The notes under the pieces were generated by a model. The model did not search any database and was not told the DNA's origin. It saw only the letters and a program-made list of their open reading frames with translations. DNA of 64,000 nucleotides from Euryarchaeota archaeon UBA256 (lineage in GTDB: Archaea; Thermoplasmatota; Poseidoniia; Poseidoniales; Poseidoniaceae). Made by a program: the position numbers and the translations under genes. Shown here one piece after another: positions 47,135 through 55,771 of the stretch. The stretch covers positions 217 to 64,216 of the forward strand of contig DACE01000029.1 of assembly GCA_002494645.1 (NCBI GenBank). The letters run 5' to 3'. Positions within the stretch are counted from its first letter, which is position 1. Every line of letters starts with the position of its first letter.

Positions 47135-48376
47135 ATGGAAGACAACATCTTTGACAAGTTCATTTCACAAAAAACGCTCTTCAAAAATAAAGAGAACCTC
47201 CGGCATAATTACCGCCCAAATCAACTTCCACACCGCGACGAAGAGATTGAAACAATTTCCTACAACCTTTGGGAGGCCCTCAAAGGACATATTCCCTCAA
47301 ACATGACGCTCTACGGAGTCACTGGCGCTGGAAAAACTGCTGTTACGTCGTATGTTTGCCACCACCTGAAAGCCAAAGGAGAATCCATGGGGAGTCAGGT
47401 TGAGTCGATTATGGTGAACTGCCGCCAGATTGACACACAATATCGCGTCCTCAGCCACATTGGAAATTCACTTCTTGAATCCTACGAACAGGGTGAAATA
47501 CCCTTCACTGGTTGGCCAACCGACCGCGTTTTCAACGAATTAGTACGCCGTATGGATCAGCGCGGTGGTGTTTTTGTGATCGTCCTGGATGAAATTGACC
47601 ACTTGGTCAGGAAGGTCGGAGACGACCTCTTGTACAACCTCACCAGTCTCAACTCCTCTCTCAAAAAGGCACGTGCCTGTGTCATCGGCATCTCTAACGA
47701 CCTGAAATTTACTGACTTCCTCGACCCGAGAGTCCGCTCAAGACTCGGCCAATTGGATGTCTTGTTCAAGCCTTATGATGCCGAACAACTTCAGGATATT
47801 CTTCGCCAACGCGCCCTTGAAGGATTGAATCAAGGCGTCCTTGGCTCTGGTGTCATCGAGCTTTGCGCAGCACTTGCTGCTCAGGAACACGGTGATGCTC
47901 GATGCGCTCTTGACCTCCTGAGAATCTCCGCAGAAAAAGCAGAACAAGAAGGGGAACGTTCGGTCAATCAAAATCATGTTCGCGTGGCCCAGAGCCAAAT
48001 TGAATCCGACCAAATGACGCCGGTGATTTCGACCCTTCCAAGTCAGCAAAAGTTGGTTCTGGCTGCTGTTTTGATCAACGAGCAAAATGGTCTAAAAAAT
48101 GTTCAAACCGGCCAAGTCTACGACATTTACCGACAAGCGTGCAAGCATATCCGACAAAACCCCCTCACCCAGCGCCGTATCTCAGGCCTCATTTCCAACC
48201 TTGACATGCTTGGTCTGGTCACCGCCCGCACCGTTAGCAAGGGGCGCTATGGACGTTCCAAGGAAATTAATTCCTGCATTCCATCGAACATTAACGCGCC
48301 TGAAATCATGAAGGCAGCCGAGGAAGAAATGGCGCTTGTGTTCAATGCAATATACCATCAGCAAACCTCGCTTTGA
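47135..48376 (+). CDS. cdc6: Orc1/Cdc6 replication initiator
   Basis: A 413-residue archaeal origin-binding AAA+ ATPase. Seen: N-terminal RPNQLPHRDEEIE, Walker A GVTGAGKTA, Walker B VIVLDEIDHL, sensor-1 ISNDLKFTDFL, arginine-finger DPRVRSRLG, sensor-2 GDARCALDLLR, and a C-terminal winged helix from about residue 300 (LAAVLINEQNG, ISGLISNLDMLGLVTAR). It recognises origin boxes and recruits MCM. The start ATG at 47135 is supported by GAGGTGA. Identification is firm. Confidence 0.95.
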   Translation: MEDNIFDKFISQKTLFKNKENLRHNYRPNQLPHRDEEIETISYNLWEALKGHIPSNMTLYGVTGAGKTAVTSYVCHHLKAKGESMGSQVESIMVNCRQIDTQYRVLSHIGNSLLESYEQGEIPFTGWPTDRVFNELVRRMDQRGGVFVIVLDEIDHLVRKVGDDLLYNLTSLNSSLKKARACVIGISNDLKFTDFLDPRVRSRLGQLDVLFKPYDAEQLQDILRQRALEGLNQGVLGSGVIELCAALAAQEHGDARCALDLLRISAEKAEQEGERSVNQNHVRVAQSQIESDQMTPVISTLPSQQKLVLAAVLINEQNGLKNVQTGQVYDIYRQACKHIRQNPLTQRRISGLISNLDMLGLVTARTVSKGRYGRSKEINSCIPSNINAPEIMKAAEEEMALVFNAIYHQQTSL

Positions 48377-48449
48377 GGCGTGGTGATGAAGGGATTCTCC
48401 CTCTTTCTGGTTCGGTGTGCTTAAATGCACCTCGTCAGTCCGCAGGAAC

Positions 48450-49013
48450 ATGAGCGACGGCAAGGACAATGTTGATTCGTCTGAAACCTCCAGTGATGGA
48501 AGCGTTCCATTCTACTCCAACTGGTTCATTATCCTCGGCGCTTGGGGACTTCTTTTGGCCGTTCTCAACATGTTCAGCATGGCACATCCAACTCAACATA
48601 TTTCCTGGGGAGGCCTGCTAACCTTTGAAGCAACAAACGAAGCCTTTGGTGGAGCAAGAGATGGGTTCCACTTCGAACCCTTCGGCGATACAATTTTTGT
48701 CGCAGCCTGCTTGGCATTAATCGTATTCGGATTCAAACCAATCAATGATGGCGGCCACACGGCAACGTGGTTCCGTGGTCTTGTGGTCAACGACACATGG
48801 ACGGCTTTGGGCGATCTGAGTGTCGGTGGCGGACAGCGAACAATGGCTGCTTGGTGCCTTCTGCTCGGTTTCGTGTTTTACTTCTGGTTTGGCATCCAAT
48901 ACAGCGGATGGATCGATGTTGGCGTCTATTCAGTCAGCATTGCTTTGATTGCGGCAGGATTCGCCCTTAATCACGCAAGTCGAGTCCCCCCCGGCGATGA
49001 AAACATCGATTAA
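48450..49013 (+). CDS. four-helix membrane protein, unknown
   Basis: 187 residues from ATG 48450 (a GTG at 48417 would add 11). A polar, Ser/Asp-rich N-terminus is followed by about four hydrophobic helices (near 26-44, 78-94, 128-146, 152-172), with a conserved-looking histidine-containing FHFEPFGD loop between the first two. No family recognised. It converges with the downstream GT2 gene, and the two stop codons share the four bases TTAA. Confidence 0.6.
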   Translation: MSDGKDNVDSSETSSDGSVPFYSNWFIILGAWGLLLAVLNMFSMAHPTQHISWGGLLTFEATNEAFGGARDGFHFEPFGDTIFVAACLALIVFGFKPINDGGHTATWFRGLVVNDTWTALGDLSVGGGQRTMAAWCLLLGFVFYFWFGIQYSGWIDVGVYSVSIALIAAGFALNHASRVPPGDENID

Positions 49014-50134
49014 GGCTTGGAGCGAAAAAGCGGACGATGTCCGTGACGTCCCAACAAAGCGTCCATGCACCCTAAGATTGTGCCTTGCCATAAGGCAACG
49101 CTCCAACGAAATGTCAACCAACGCACACCAATCATCACGCTGAATTTACCTTTTGTGGAAGATTTCATCACTTCACGGTTCACAACTCCCAAAGAACCAC
49201 ACCACAAAATAACCTCATGAGCCGTTAATAGAAGCATCGAGATGACGAGGCTTTGAGAGTCCCATTGTTCAAATAAAACAGGTGTATTCATCGTCTCCTG
49301 TATCAGTGAAGTAAGGGTCGGAAGGGCAAACCCTGCGATCATGATCCAGATGGGTAAGAGGAACAGAACCATTGTTGAACTTCCGAGGAAATCAAAGGCT
49401 GGTCCGTTTCGTTTTCGTTTCGGATAATGGCGAAGAATTCGAACATGTGCCCTTGCGTCTCTGCGGCGTTTATGCAGAAAAAGGCCCGTTCCAGTTTCTG
49501 GAACGTGGCGTACAAGAGCATCAGGAGCGTACACGATGGTCCCTCCTGCTTCCAGCAAGCGTAAACTGACCTCCATGTCCTCAGCATGATACCAGCCTGG
49601 GTCAAAGCCCCCAATCTTTCTGAGAGAATCACGATGGAACATAGAGCAGGGACCGTTCGCTAAACTCGTTCTTCTCGGCCTTGACCGATACTTTGATGCG
49701 ATTTCGATCGAACGAATTCGGCTCACGAGGTCCTCGGCTCGCTCAAAAACGGTACGACCTGTTACTGCAACTACATCTTCAGTTGCGTCAATGGGTTTAG
49801 CGGCGGTGACGAGATTGGTAATCCAGTCTTGCTCGGGGCGGACATCGATGTCAGTGATGGCAACCCACGTTCCTTTGGCATGTTCAACCGCCCAGCGCCG
49901 GCCTGCAGATAGACCCAATGCGGCTTGTTGGTGAACATGAATGGGAATACCTCGTTCACCATGAGGGTCGTGCCAATGTTGAGCACGCTCCGACCCGCCG
50001 TCGGTTGAACCGTCATCAACGAGGAGAATTTCTAGATTGGAATAGGTTTGTGCAATGAGGGCTTCGAGGCATCCATCAATCCAATGGGCTCCGTTTCGCA
50101 CGCAGACGGTGATTGAAACCAACGGGTAGTCCAA
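49010..50134 (-). CDS. family 2 glycosyltransferase, membrane-associated
   Basis: 374 residues. N-terminal GT-A domain: VSITVCVRNGAHWIDGCLEAL, EILLVDDGSTDGG, metal-binding VAITDIDVRPEQDW, acceptor-side WYHAEDMEVSLRLLEAGG. A C-terminal region from about residue 255 has two or three hydrophobic helices. The start codon is TTG, directly after the TGA of the CoA-biosynthesis gene, with GAGGTGGAA at 50138-50146 as ribosome-binding site, so it is co-translated with that gene. Probably builds a lipid-linked or surface glycan; specificity unknown. Confidence 0.86.
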   Translation of the reverse strand: MDYPLVSITVCVRNGAHWIDGCLEALIAQTYSNLEILLVDDGSTDGGSERAQHWHDPHGERGIPIHVHQQAALGLSAGRRWAVEHAKGTWVAITDIDVRPEQDWITNLVTAAKPIDATEDVVAVTGRTVFERAEDLVSRIRSIEIASKYRSRPRRTSLANGPCSMFHRDSLRKIGGFDPGWYHAEDMEVSLRLLEAGGTIVYAPDALVRHVPETGTGLFLHKRRRDARAHVRILRHYPKRKRNGPAFDFLGSSTMVLFLLPIWIMIAGFALPTLTSLIQETMNTPVLFEQWDSQSLVISMLLLTAHEVILWCGSLGVVNREVMKSSTKGKFSVMIGVRWLTFRWSVALWQGTILGCMDALLGRHGHRPLFRSKP

Positions 50135-51154
50135 TCATTCCACCTCAAATAATTCCAATAAACGACGACAGCGTCCTTTGGTTGCCAATGTCGTCAATTG
50201 TACCACCACACCTTTGCCGGGTTGTCCGTATACTACGATGGAGCCGATTGGGGCGAGAAGATGTGCATAGAGGGGAGCAAGGTCTTCTTCGCCATCGACA
50301 TAAATCAGGCATGATTCCTCTTCATCAACGGCTTTTTCAAGTGCCTCAAGAAGGGATGGCGTCAGTTGGCCTGGTGGATTATTCGCGTCAAGATGACAGG
50401 AAAAGGAGCTCGGGTCTACCTGTTCGCTTTCAGAGAGGGGTGTTCGTTTTGTTTGTCCGTCAATGAGAGCAATGTCGGGGATTATGTCCATCTCAAGCAT
50501 CGTACGTACCGTCACATCTCCTACTGCAATCAACATGTCTTGGCTTAATGAACGGTCCTCTAATGCAGCATACATCGCTACATCTGGAGCATCTTCAGGG
50601 CCCTCAAAGAGTGTCCCCATTGGTGTTTTGAGTTCTCGGTCAAGACCAGGGTGCATCAACAAAATGTTGGCCGACATCGAAGACGTCACCCAAGGATGAC
50701 CCTCAGTATCGATCTTACCGTTACGGATTTGAGAAGAACTGATGATGCCTCCGCAATGATCTGCAAGATGGTCTACTTCGATGATGTGCAAGGATGGAAG
50801 GTTGTTGGCATGGCGCAATGTATTGATGTGCTCGCATTGCCCTCTCGTCTCAGGCGTGGCTACGATACAGTCTGCAAGAGGATGTTGAGGTGCCGGTCCT
50901 TGTACATCGTTCAATTCAAACACCGTCCCACGACGAGGTGCATGACGTTCGATCCACTGCAAGAGGTGTTCACGGCGTGTTTCGAAGGATTGGATGTTCG
51001 CTGCTTTTGAGTCTGCCATTCGGTCACTTGTGATGTGAATCTCAAGGTGAGCAGCTTGACGTTGAGCCGCATCCAATAAGAGGCGATGTCCGGCATGAAA
51101 GCGGTCAAAGGTGCCGCCGACCAAACATCGCTGAAAGCGGTAAGCGCCCTCCAT
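50135..51154 (-). CDS. coaD: phosphopantetheine adenylyltransferase fused to GTP-dependent dephospho-CoA kinase
   Basis: 339 residues from ATG 51154. The N-terminal half is an archaeal-type nucleotidyltransferase with GGTFDRFHAGHRLLL (HxGH) and the SSSQIRNG motif, making dephospho-CoA from 4'-phosphopantetheine. The C-terminal half (about 170-335) matches the DUF359 kinase: AVGDVTVRTMLEMDIIPDIALIDGQTKR, IYVDGEEDLAPLYAHLLAP, and VVYGQPGKGVVVQ, shown in archaea to phosphorylate dephospho-CoA with GTP. The protein thus covers the last two steps of CoA synthesis, analogous to but unrelated to eukaryotic COASY. The same fusion order occurs in Thermoplasma relatives, supporting the Thermoplasmatota call. 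It supplies CoA for the PPTase and acyl-CoA enzymes here. Confidence 0.88.
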   Translation of the reverse strand: MEGAYRFQRCLVGGTFDRFHAGHRLLLDAAQRQAAHLEIHITSDRMADSKAANIQSFETRREHLLQWIERHAPRRGTVFELNDVQGPAPQHPLADCIVATPETRGQCEHINTLRHANNLPSLHIIEVDHLADHCGGIISSSQIRNGKIDTEGHPWVTSSMSANILLMHPGLDRELKTPMGTLFEGPEDAPDVAMYAALEDRSLSQDMLIAVGDVTVRTMLEMDIIPDIALIDGQTKRTPLSESEQVDPSSFSCHLDANNPPGQLTPSLLEALEKAVDEEESCLIYVDGEEDLAPLYAHLLAPIGSIVVYGQPGKGVVVQLTTLATKGRCRRLLELFEVE

Positions 51155-51514
51155 GAACACTGGTTAGGACCAACAGCCTTTGAGGTCATCGCAACATGAT
51201 GGCATTGAGAAGAGGTTTTCGAAAACTGTGCCCCGACACCTAACGGCCTCGTTCATCGTTTCCTCGGAGGCCTGACCCTCGGCATCGGGGCGTTCTGTCC
51301 GGTAGGGTGGTTGTCTTGAGGTCATCCTCTCGTCGTCCAAGGACCCATAACCTACCGATGGTTTACCGCATTTGCACCGGGAGTCACGCCCCGAAGGGTC
51401 ATCCCAGTCTTCGATTTGCGGCCGTACTCATGGTGTCAGACGTCATAGCAATGTTTCACAGTAGCTCAGCCCGATGTTGCAGGTACGGTAGCAACGGCTC
51501 AAGACGACTCTATA
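51155..51514 (-). other. 360-base unannotated region with strong secondary structure; ncRNA candidate
   Basis: This is the longest stretch without a convincing protein in a very dense genome. On the strand of the flanking genes it contains a stem GCCCCGA/TCGGGGC (51230-51236 with 51285-51291) enclosing GGCCTC/GAGGCC (51245-51250 with 51267-51272), a long-range GGTAGG/CCTACC pair (51301-51306 with 51351-51356), a GGGA-TGA-CCC-TTCG-GGG-CGTGA-CTCCC hairpin, and GTTGC/GCAAC. It holds no full match to tRNA, SRP or RNase P signatures that I could establish by hand. It may be a stable RNA or a long structured leader of the CoA gene. Confidence 0.4.
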
Positions 51515-54022
51515 TCACTTCATCGGTGACTTTGTGGATAACCTTTGAGCATAACTGCGACCGAAAAGGACGCGTCCGATGGCTTCGTCACCGTGTTGAA
51601 GGACAGCAGCACCTAGTTTTGGCCATGATGCAATGGGTTGAACGAGCCATGCTCCATCGCCGTGAGAAGATAAAATAGGAACGGGTAGTTGATGGTCGCG
51701 GGCATAAATTGCCTCGAAGAGGTCACGGAGTGGCAGCACACCGGGGCCCTCAGGCAACAGATGAATCCCCAGGAGGTCTTCGGCTGTGAGTTGGCATCCT
51801 CGGTGGGCATCTTCATGGCCGGGAAAACCGCAGTGTTCACCTTCGGTTCGGCCAAGAATTGCCAACCACGGCAAGGGGTGTTGACTCAACCACGCCCTTC
51901 CTGAAACCGTGTTCAATTGATTCACCACCCACTCGTTTGCATAAGGCAACCACCATGAATTCGGTAATGAAGTCATGACCTGGCGTTGCAGTTCGGTGGT
52001 CCATGGAAGGTTCTGCACGAGAACATCAACGCCACGTGACCAAAGATGAAGTAGTGATGATTTGGGGTGAATCCGGGCGGCTTTGAGGCACGTGTCCAGT
52101 CTGGCATCTGTGAACTTGTTGTTTGGTGCACCAAAGAGATGTTCAATGACTTCAACGGCTAAGTAAGGCGAATCCAGCCACGAAAGAAGAGCTTGGTCAT
52201 ACAGTTCACGGTAATTTTCATCTTCGAGATTGAGGCTGGCAACAAGGGCCGTAGCGTACCAAGGACCGAGTGATGATTCATCGAGGGCTTTGGCGAATGA
52301 GAGAACTGCCGTTGGGGCATGTGGAAGCGTCGCCTTGAGACGCCGCAAAGCAAGACCTTGCCATTGAAGTGTTCCTTTGGCGATGGCTTCGGGAAGGTCA
52401 ACCACATCAAGAGCATCAACCTTGAGTAGGTCTGCCCAACCTTCGGGAAGTTCGGTATGAATGCGTAGCCATCGTTGAGTACGTTCATCTGCGGGCGATG
52501 AAATCCAAGAAGCAAGAGGAAATATTGCTTCGAGTTCATTCGCCATGCGTGCGTCGCCTTCGGGAAAAACATGAAGGCTACGAGCAAGAGCATCGCCTTG
52601 CCTTCCTTTTGGAAGTGGGACGCTGAATCTTGCTGCCTCATTTGCAGCGAAGGGAGCCAATAATTCGGCAGCATTGCTCGGCATGTATTCACGGGGCGGC
52701 AAGGAAGGTTGTGCGGAGTCTGAAGCAGAATTGAGGACAACCGGTAGGGAAATGTCGCGACCTACCTGAGCATATACTTCAGCGAGAACCGGGGAGGTGA
52801 CGAGGTGTGTTGAATCTCTGGAGACTAAGGCGCCTCGACCTCGGCGCGTCATGAAGACCCTGCACTTGGGATGAAGGGTGATACGATGTTGAAAATTCTC
52901 ATCAAGTTCATCAAAAGGCCAGTCGATGACACAGGGCCACTGAGAGTGTTCTACGAGGTATGAGATGAGTGCAGATAGACCACGAACCGACATACCGTAG
53001 GTATCAACAATACCTTCATTCAGTTCGTCAGAGGACCAATCAACGTCACCAAAATCTGAGACAATATCCTTTCTCAACGATTGTGGAAGTTTTGAAGCAT
53101 TCTTGACCAAATCTGAACTCAATGAGGCGTACATCCCTTCAATCCGCTCCTCGGACATTCGTCCATGTCGTCCACTAAGCCATTGACGTAGAAGAGGAAG
53201 AGGGAGTTGACGGTTCCGTCGACCCTGTCCATCTGTTAGGCTGATGGCCTTTTGTCCCAAAGCCTCGACCACAAGCGAACGATCCAGTTCGTGAGGAAGG
53301 TGCGCGGTGATTCCGCTTGGAGGAAAGTAATCCAGCGTTGTCCCAGATATGTGGCCGAGACAATGTTCACCGTTCATGAGAAATTGAGGAGTTGCATCGG
53401 GCTGTGATGAATTTGAGAACCACTGGCCTTCAATCAATGCAGTCAATGGGGCTTGTTCGAGTACTTTTCCACGGGCGAGGCCAATCTTGGACGGAGCATT
53501 TCCAAAATCTGCGAGTGTCCCCGAAGTGCTAGCTGCAGGTGGTGTCGTTGGAGAAAAATCGCTCAAAAGATACCATTTGATTTTTTCAACCGAAAACAAA
53601 ATCCACGTCCCCCCTTGATTTCCAGTGGAAAGTTCACCTTGGAAATTCATGGCGTCCGGGATGAAAAAGAGTGAAGATGTTGGCGGTTTGACATAACCAA
53701 GAAGCACGTTTGCTGATTCCGATTGAACGACAACTCCGCCCGTGTTTGCAGGAATTTCACTCACATGACGCTTCAATTTCTCCAATCCGTCCTTCTCCAA
53801 CCGCTCGAGGCCCGTTTGACTCAGGTACATCGGGGCATTTCGAAGTCCACCGGATTCATCACGAACAACATAACCTGCGGTGCGTAATTGCCGACACGCA
53901 AGCGATGCGTGAGGCATTCTCATGTCAAATTGCTTGGCGATTTCAGAAACCGTACTTGGCCCCCGGCTCAACCAAAACAGGATCTTACGATGCGCTGCCG
54001 AACGAATGCTTCCCGACGGCAT
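51515..54022 (-). CDS. large protein with N-terminal winged-helix domain, unknown body
   Basis: 835 residues from ATG 54022, behind AGGTGA (a GTG lies one codon earlier). Residues 10-75 are a MarR/ArsR-like winged helix: AHRKILFWLSRGPSTVSEIAKQF, helix ASLACRQLRTAGYV, wing RDESGGLRNAPMYLS. The remaining 760 residues show no family I recognise; they look globular, with many Leu/Trp helices reminiscent of helical repeats after about residue 480. It could be a ligand-sensing transcription factor. The upstream region is shared with the small wHTH gene at 54296. Confidence 0.6.
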   Translation of the reverse strand: MPSGSIRSAAHRKILFWLSRGPSTVSEIAKQFDMRMPHASLACRQLRTAGYVVRDESGGLRNAPMYLSQTGLERLEKDGLEKLKRHVSEIPANTGGVVVQSESANVLLGYVKPPTSSLFFIPDAMNFQGELSTGNQGGTWILFSVEKIKWYLLSDFSPTTPPAASTSGTLADFGNAPSKIGLARGKVLEQAPLTALIEGQWFSNSSQPDATPQFLMNGEHCLGHISGTTLDYFPPSGITAHLPHELDRSLVVEALGQKAISLTDGQGRRNRQLPLPLLRQWLSGRHGRMSEERIEGMYASLSSDLVKNASKLPQSLRKDIVSDFGDVDWSSDELNEGIVDTYGMSVRGLSALISYLVEHSQWPCVIDWPFDELDENFQHRITLHPKCRVFMTRRGRGALVSRDSTHLVTSPVLAEVYAQVGRDISLPVVLNSASDSAQPSLPPREYMPSNAAELLAPFAANEAARFSVPLPKGRQGDALARSLHVFPEGDARMANELEAIFPLASWISSPADERTQRWLRIHTELPEGWADLLKVDALDVVDLPEAIAKGTLQWQGLALRRLKATLPHAPTAVLSFAKALDESSLGPWYATALVASLNLEDENYRELYDQALLSWLDSPYLAVEVIEHLFGAPNNKFTDARLDTCLKAARIHPKSSLLHLWSRGVDVLVQNLPWTTELQRQVMTSLPNSWWLPYANEWVVNQLNTVSGRAWLSQHPLPWLAILGRTEGEHCGFPGHEDAHRGCQLTAEDLLGIHLLPEGPGVLPLRDLFEAIYARDHQLPVPILSSHGDGAWLVQPIASWPKLGAAVLQHGDEAIGRVLFGRSYAQRLSTKSPMK

Positions 54023-54025
54023 CAC

Positions 54026-54295
54026 CAGTCACCTCATAATGAGCGTATTTTTTATGATTCATAAATCCTACCCTTTTACGCATTAATAGTTACATTTAGT
54101 TATTGATTTCCACTCGAGAAGTGTTCATTTACTTACTCGCCGCACCCATGATGTAGAAAAAACACCGATATTTTGTCACCAATTGTAACCAAATCGTTGG
54201 TTGGGGGAGGAACCATTATATCAGCGGCCTCGCTCCTGTAAACCAGCGGCACATAACCACTTGAGCCACCACATCAATGACAGGAGGAAAAGAAC
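54026..54295. promoter_or_regulatory. AT-rich divergent intergenic region
   Basis: 270 bases between two DNA-binding-protein genes transcribed away from each other. Rightward: TATA-like TTATATCA at 54216-54223 and a strong AGGAGG at 54282-54287, 8 bases before ATG 54296. Leftward: CATAAAAAAT close to the start and TGAGGTGA as ribosome-binding site. The left half (54030-54110) is markedly AT-rich and contains an imperfect inverted repeat CCACTCGAGAAGTG. Autoregulation by either product is possible. Confidence 0.45.
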
Positions 54296-54616
54296 ATGAA
54301 AACAACACGCATCCGTGAAAAAATAAAGAAATTTTTAGGCGACCGACCCCGAAACACCGCTGAGATTTTGGAATACATCAACAGCACCATGCGACATGGT
54401 ACGACCAGCCAACAATTGGGCAACGTACTCTCCAAAGACAAAGACATCGTCAAAGTTGGCTACATCAAGCGATCTGGAATCCTCTCCGGTGGCTACGACA
54501 TCTGCGAGTGGGCCACTCGAAACTGGGTTTCCGAACATTGCCCCGAGTGGATTGAAGGTACGCCAATCATCGTCGATAGTGAAGGCAACTTCACAACCGG
54601 TACGACCAAACTCTGA
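54296..54616 (+). CDS. small winged-helix-like DNA-binding protein
   Basis: A 106-residue basic protein. Residues 1-55 (TRIREKIKKFLGDRPRNTAEILEYINS, then TSQQLGNVLSKDKDIVKVGY) have the helix-turn-helix and wing rhythm of winged-helix proteins, with a C-terminal YDICEWATRNWVSEHCPEW segment containing two cysteines. It has the strongest ribosome-binding site in the window (AGGAGG, spacing 8) and a leader of about 50 bases, hinting at high expression, as for an abundant chromatin or regulatory protein. Function otherwise unknown. Confidence 0.68.
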   Translation: MKTTRIREKIKKFLGDRPRNTAEILEYINSTMRHGTTSQQLGNVLSKDKDIVKVGYIKRSGILSGGYDICEWATRNWVSEHCPEWIEGTPIIVDSEGNFTTGTTKL

Positions 54617-54794
54617 GATCGTATCAGAAGCAGTGCCTCACCATGAGGCCTCTGTGTAATCATCCCACGAAGGTTCTTGAAGAGATTTGGCATTGAGACA
54701 GCGGTGCATTCGAATTGAAGTGTGCCATCGTCAACTTTCATCAAGCGAATCTTGACGGCGAGTGCCGTTGCTCATCACTGCAAATGAACCATTG

Positions 54795-54809
54795 AGCACG
54801 GAGCGTGCT
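54795..54809. terminator. bidirectional hairpin between convergent genes
   Basis: AGCACG-GAG-CGTGCT forms a 6-bp stem with a 3-base loop, followed by TT on the plus strand, between the wHTH gene and the aldolase gene which point at each other. A second hairpin GCCTCA-CCA-TGAGGC at 54635-54649 lies 19 bases after the wHTH stop. Hairpins are not the standard archaeal terminator, so the role is tentative. Confidence 0.3.
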
Positions 54810-54817
54810 TTACGGGA

Positions 54818-55771
54818 TTAGTTGCCTTCAAAGATGGCCATTGCTGCATCAACCGATGCACCATCGCAGATGATGGCATGGCAAGCAGCGGTCATGCGGA
54901 CAGCTTCTTGGGTCTCTTTTTGGTGAATATTACGTCCGGTTGCAGCACCCTTGCACCCAGAGATGTTAATTTGGTCGTGAAGGCGTTGAAGGAACTCTCT
55001 GGGAGGCAGTGTTCCACCTCCAGAGCAGATGATGCGTGTGCGGCCCGCGGCCTCGACAGCAATTTTGAACGATTCTGCTTGAGTCATGCCCTCCCACGCC
55101 TTGGGATAATTCACTTTGGCGAAATCTGCGCCCAGGCAGGCTGCAACGCCGGCTGCACCAGCGATCAGTTGTGGGTCTTTCTCATCGGTGACTGCTTTTC
55201 CTCTCGGATACATCCAAACAACAGAAATCATTCCTTGTTCGTGGGCTTGACGGATAAATTGGGCTGCTTCGGTAAGCATTTCATGCTCGTATTCACTTCC
55301 GATGTAAACGGTGTAGCCAATCCCAACAACGTTGATGCCGTTGTGGACCAGTGACATCACATCGTCCATGTCCCAAAGAGCCTGAGACACTGGATCCCGT
55401 TGTCCAGTTTTCACCATGTGGGATTTTGAGTTCAGTTTGACAAGATAGGGGATGTCAGGGTTATCTCTTGCGTACATCGAAATCAAGCCGAGTTGTCCCG
55501 CAAGGACGCCAAGAGTACCCGCTTCAAGGGTCTTCGCTCCAATCTCAAACAAGTGGGCGGGATCGTTTGAGCTGAGAGGAACTGAATCTCCACCATCATA
55601 GAAGTCATCGTTCAAGTGTTCGATTTTTTGGTCGCACGCAAAGAGGTTCATCGAACCGGTTCCTGCAGTTGCAGCCCGAAGGTTGTCAAGATAAGTTTCA
55701 ATCAATTCGTCAGGCACATCGCCCGGTACATGGAATTCAGACATGGTTGTCAACCCCTTTGTTTTATTCAT
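54818..55771 (-). CDS. class I fructose-bisphosphate aldolase, DhnA/archaeal type
   Basis: A 317-residue TIM-barrel Schiff-base aldolase. Characteristic segments: FACDQKIEHLNDDFYDGGD, the barrel strand GADFAKVNYPK with the Schiff-base lysine, IICSGGG phosphate-binding, and SGCKGAATGRNIHQ. It cleaves or forms fructose 1,6-bisphosphate; with the GlpX phosphatase at 58880 it supports gluconeogenesis. The ATG at 55771 overlaps the stop of the crotonase gene (ATGA), implying coupling; ATG 55744 behind GGGGTTGA is an alternative start that removes nine residues. Confidence 0.85.
   Translation of the reverse strand: MNKTKGLTTMSEFHVPGDVPDELIETYLDNLRAATAGTGSMNLFACDQKIEHLNDDFYDGGDSVPLSSNDPAHLFEIGAKTLEAGTLGVLAGQLGLISMYARDNPDIPYLVKLNSKSHMVKTGQRDPVSQALWDMDDVMSLVHNGINVVGIGYTVYIGSEYEHEMLTEAAQFIRQAHEQGMISVVWMYPRGKAVTDEKDPQLIAGAAGVAACLGADFAKVNYPKAWEGMTQAESFKIAVEAAGRTRIICSGGGTLPPREFLQRLHDQINISGCKGAATGRNIHQKETQEAVRMTAACHAIICDGASVDAAMAIFEGN

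Noticed and set aside
51155..51514. SRP RNA or RNase P RNA
   Set aside because: Short matches (GGTCAGG-like, GAGGAAA-like, ACAGAA) occur on the minus strand, but not in the order or pairing context these RNAs require, so I did not name it.
51307..51678. 123-residue plus-strand frame in the intergenic gap
   Set aside because: Overlaps the end of the 835-residue gene antisense, composition is atypical and no start signal is present.
54493..54744. 83-residue minus-strand frame at the end of the small wHTH gene
   Set aside because: Antisense to a gene with a much better start signal and fold pattern; no ribosome-binding site.
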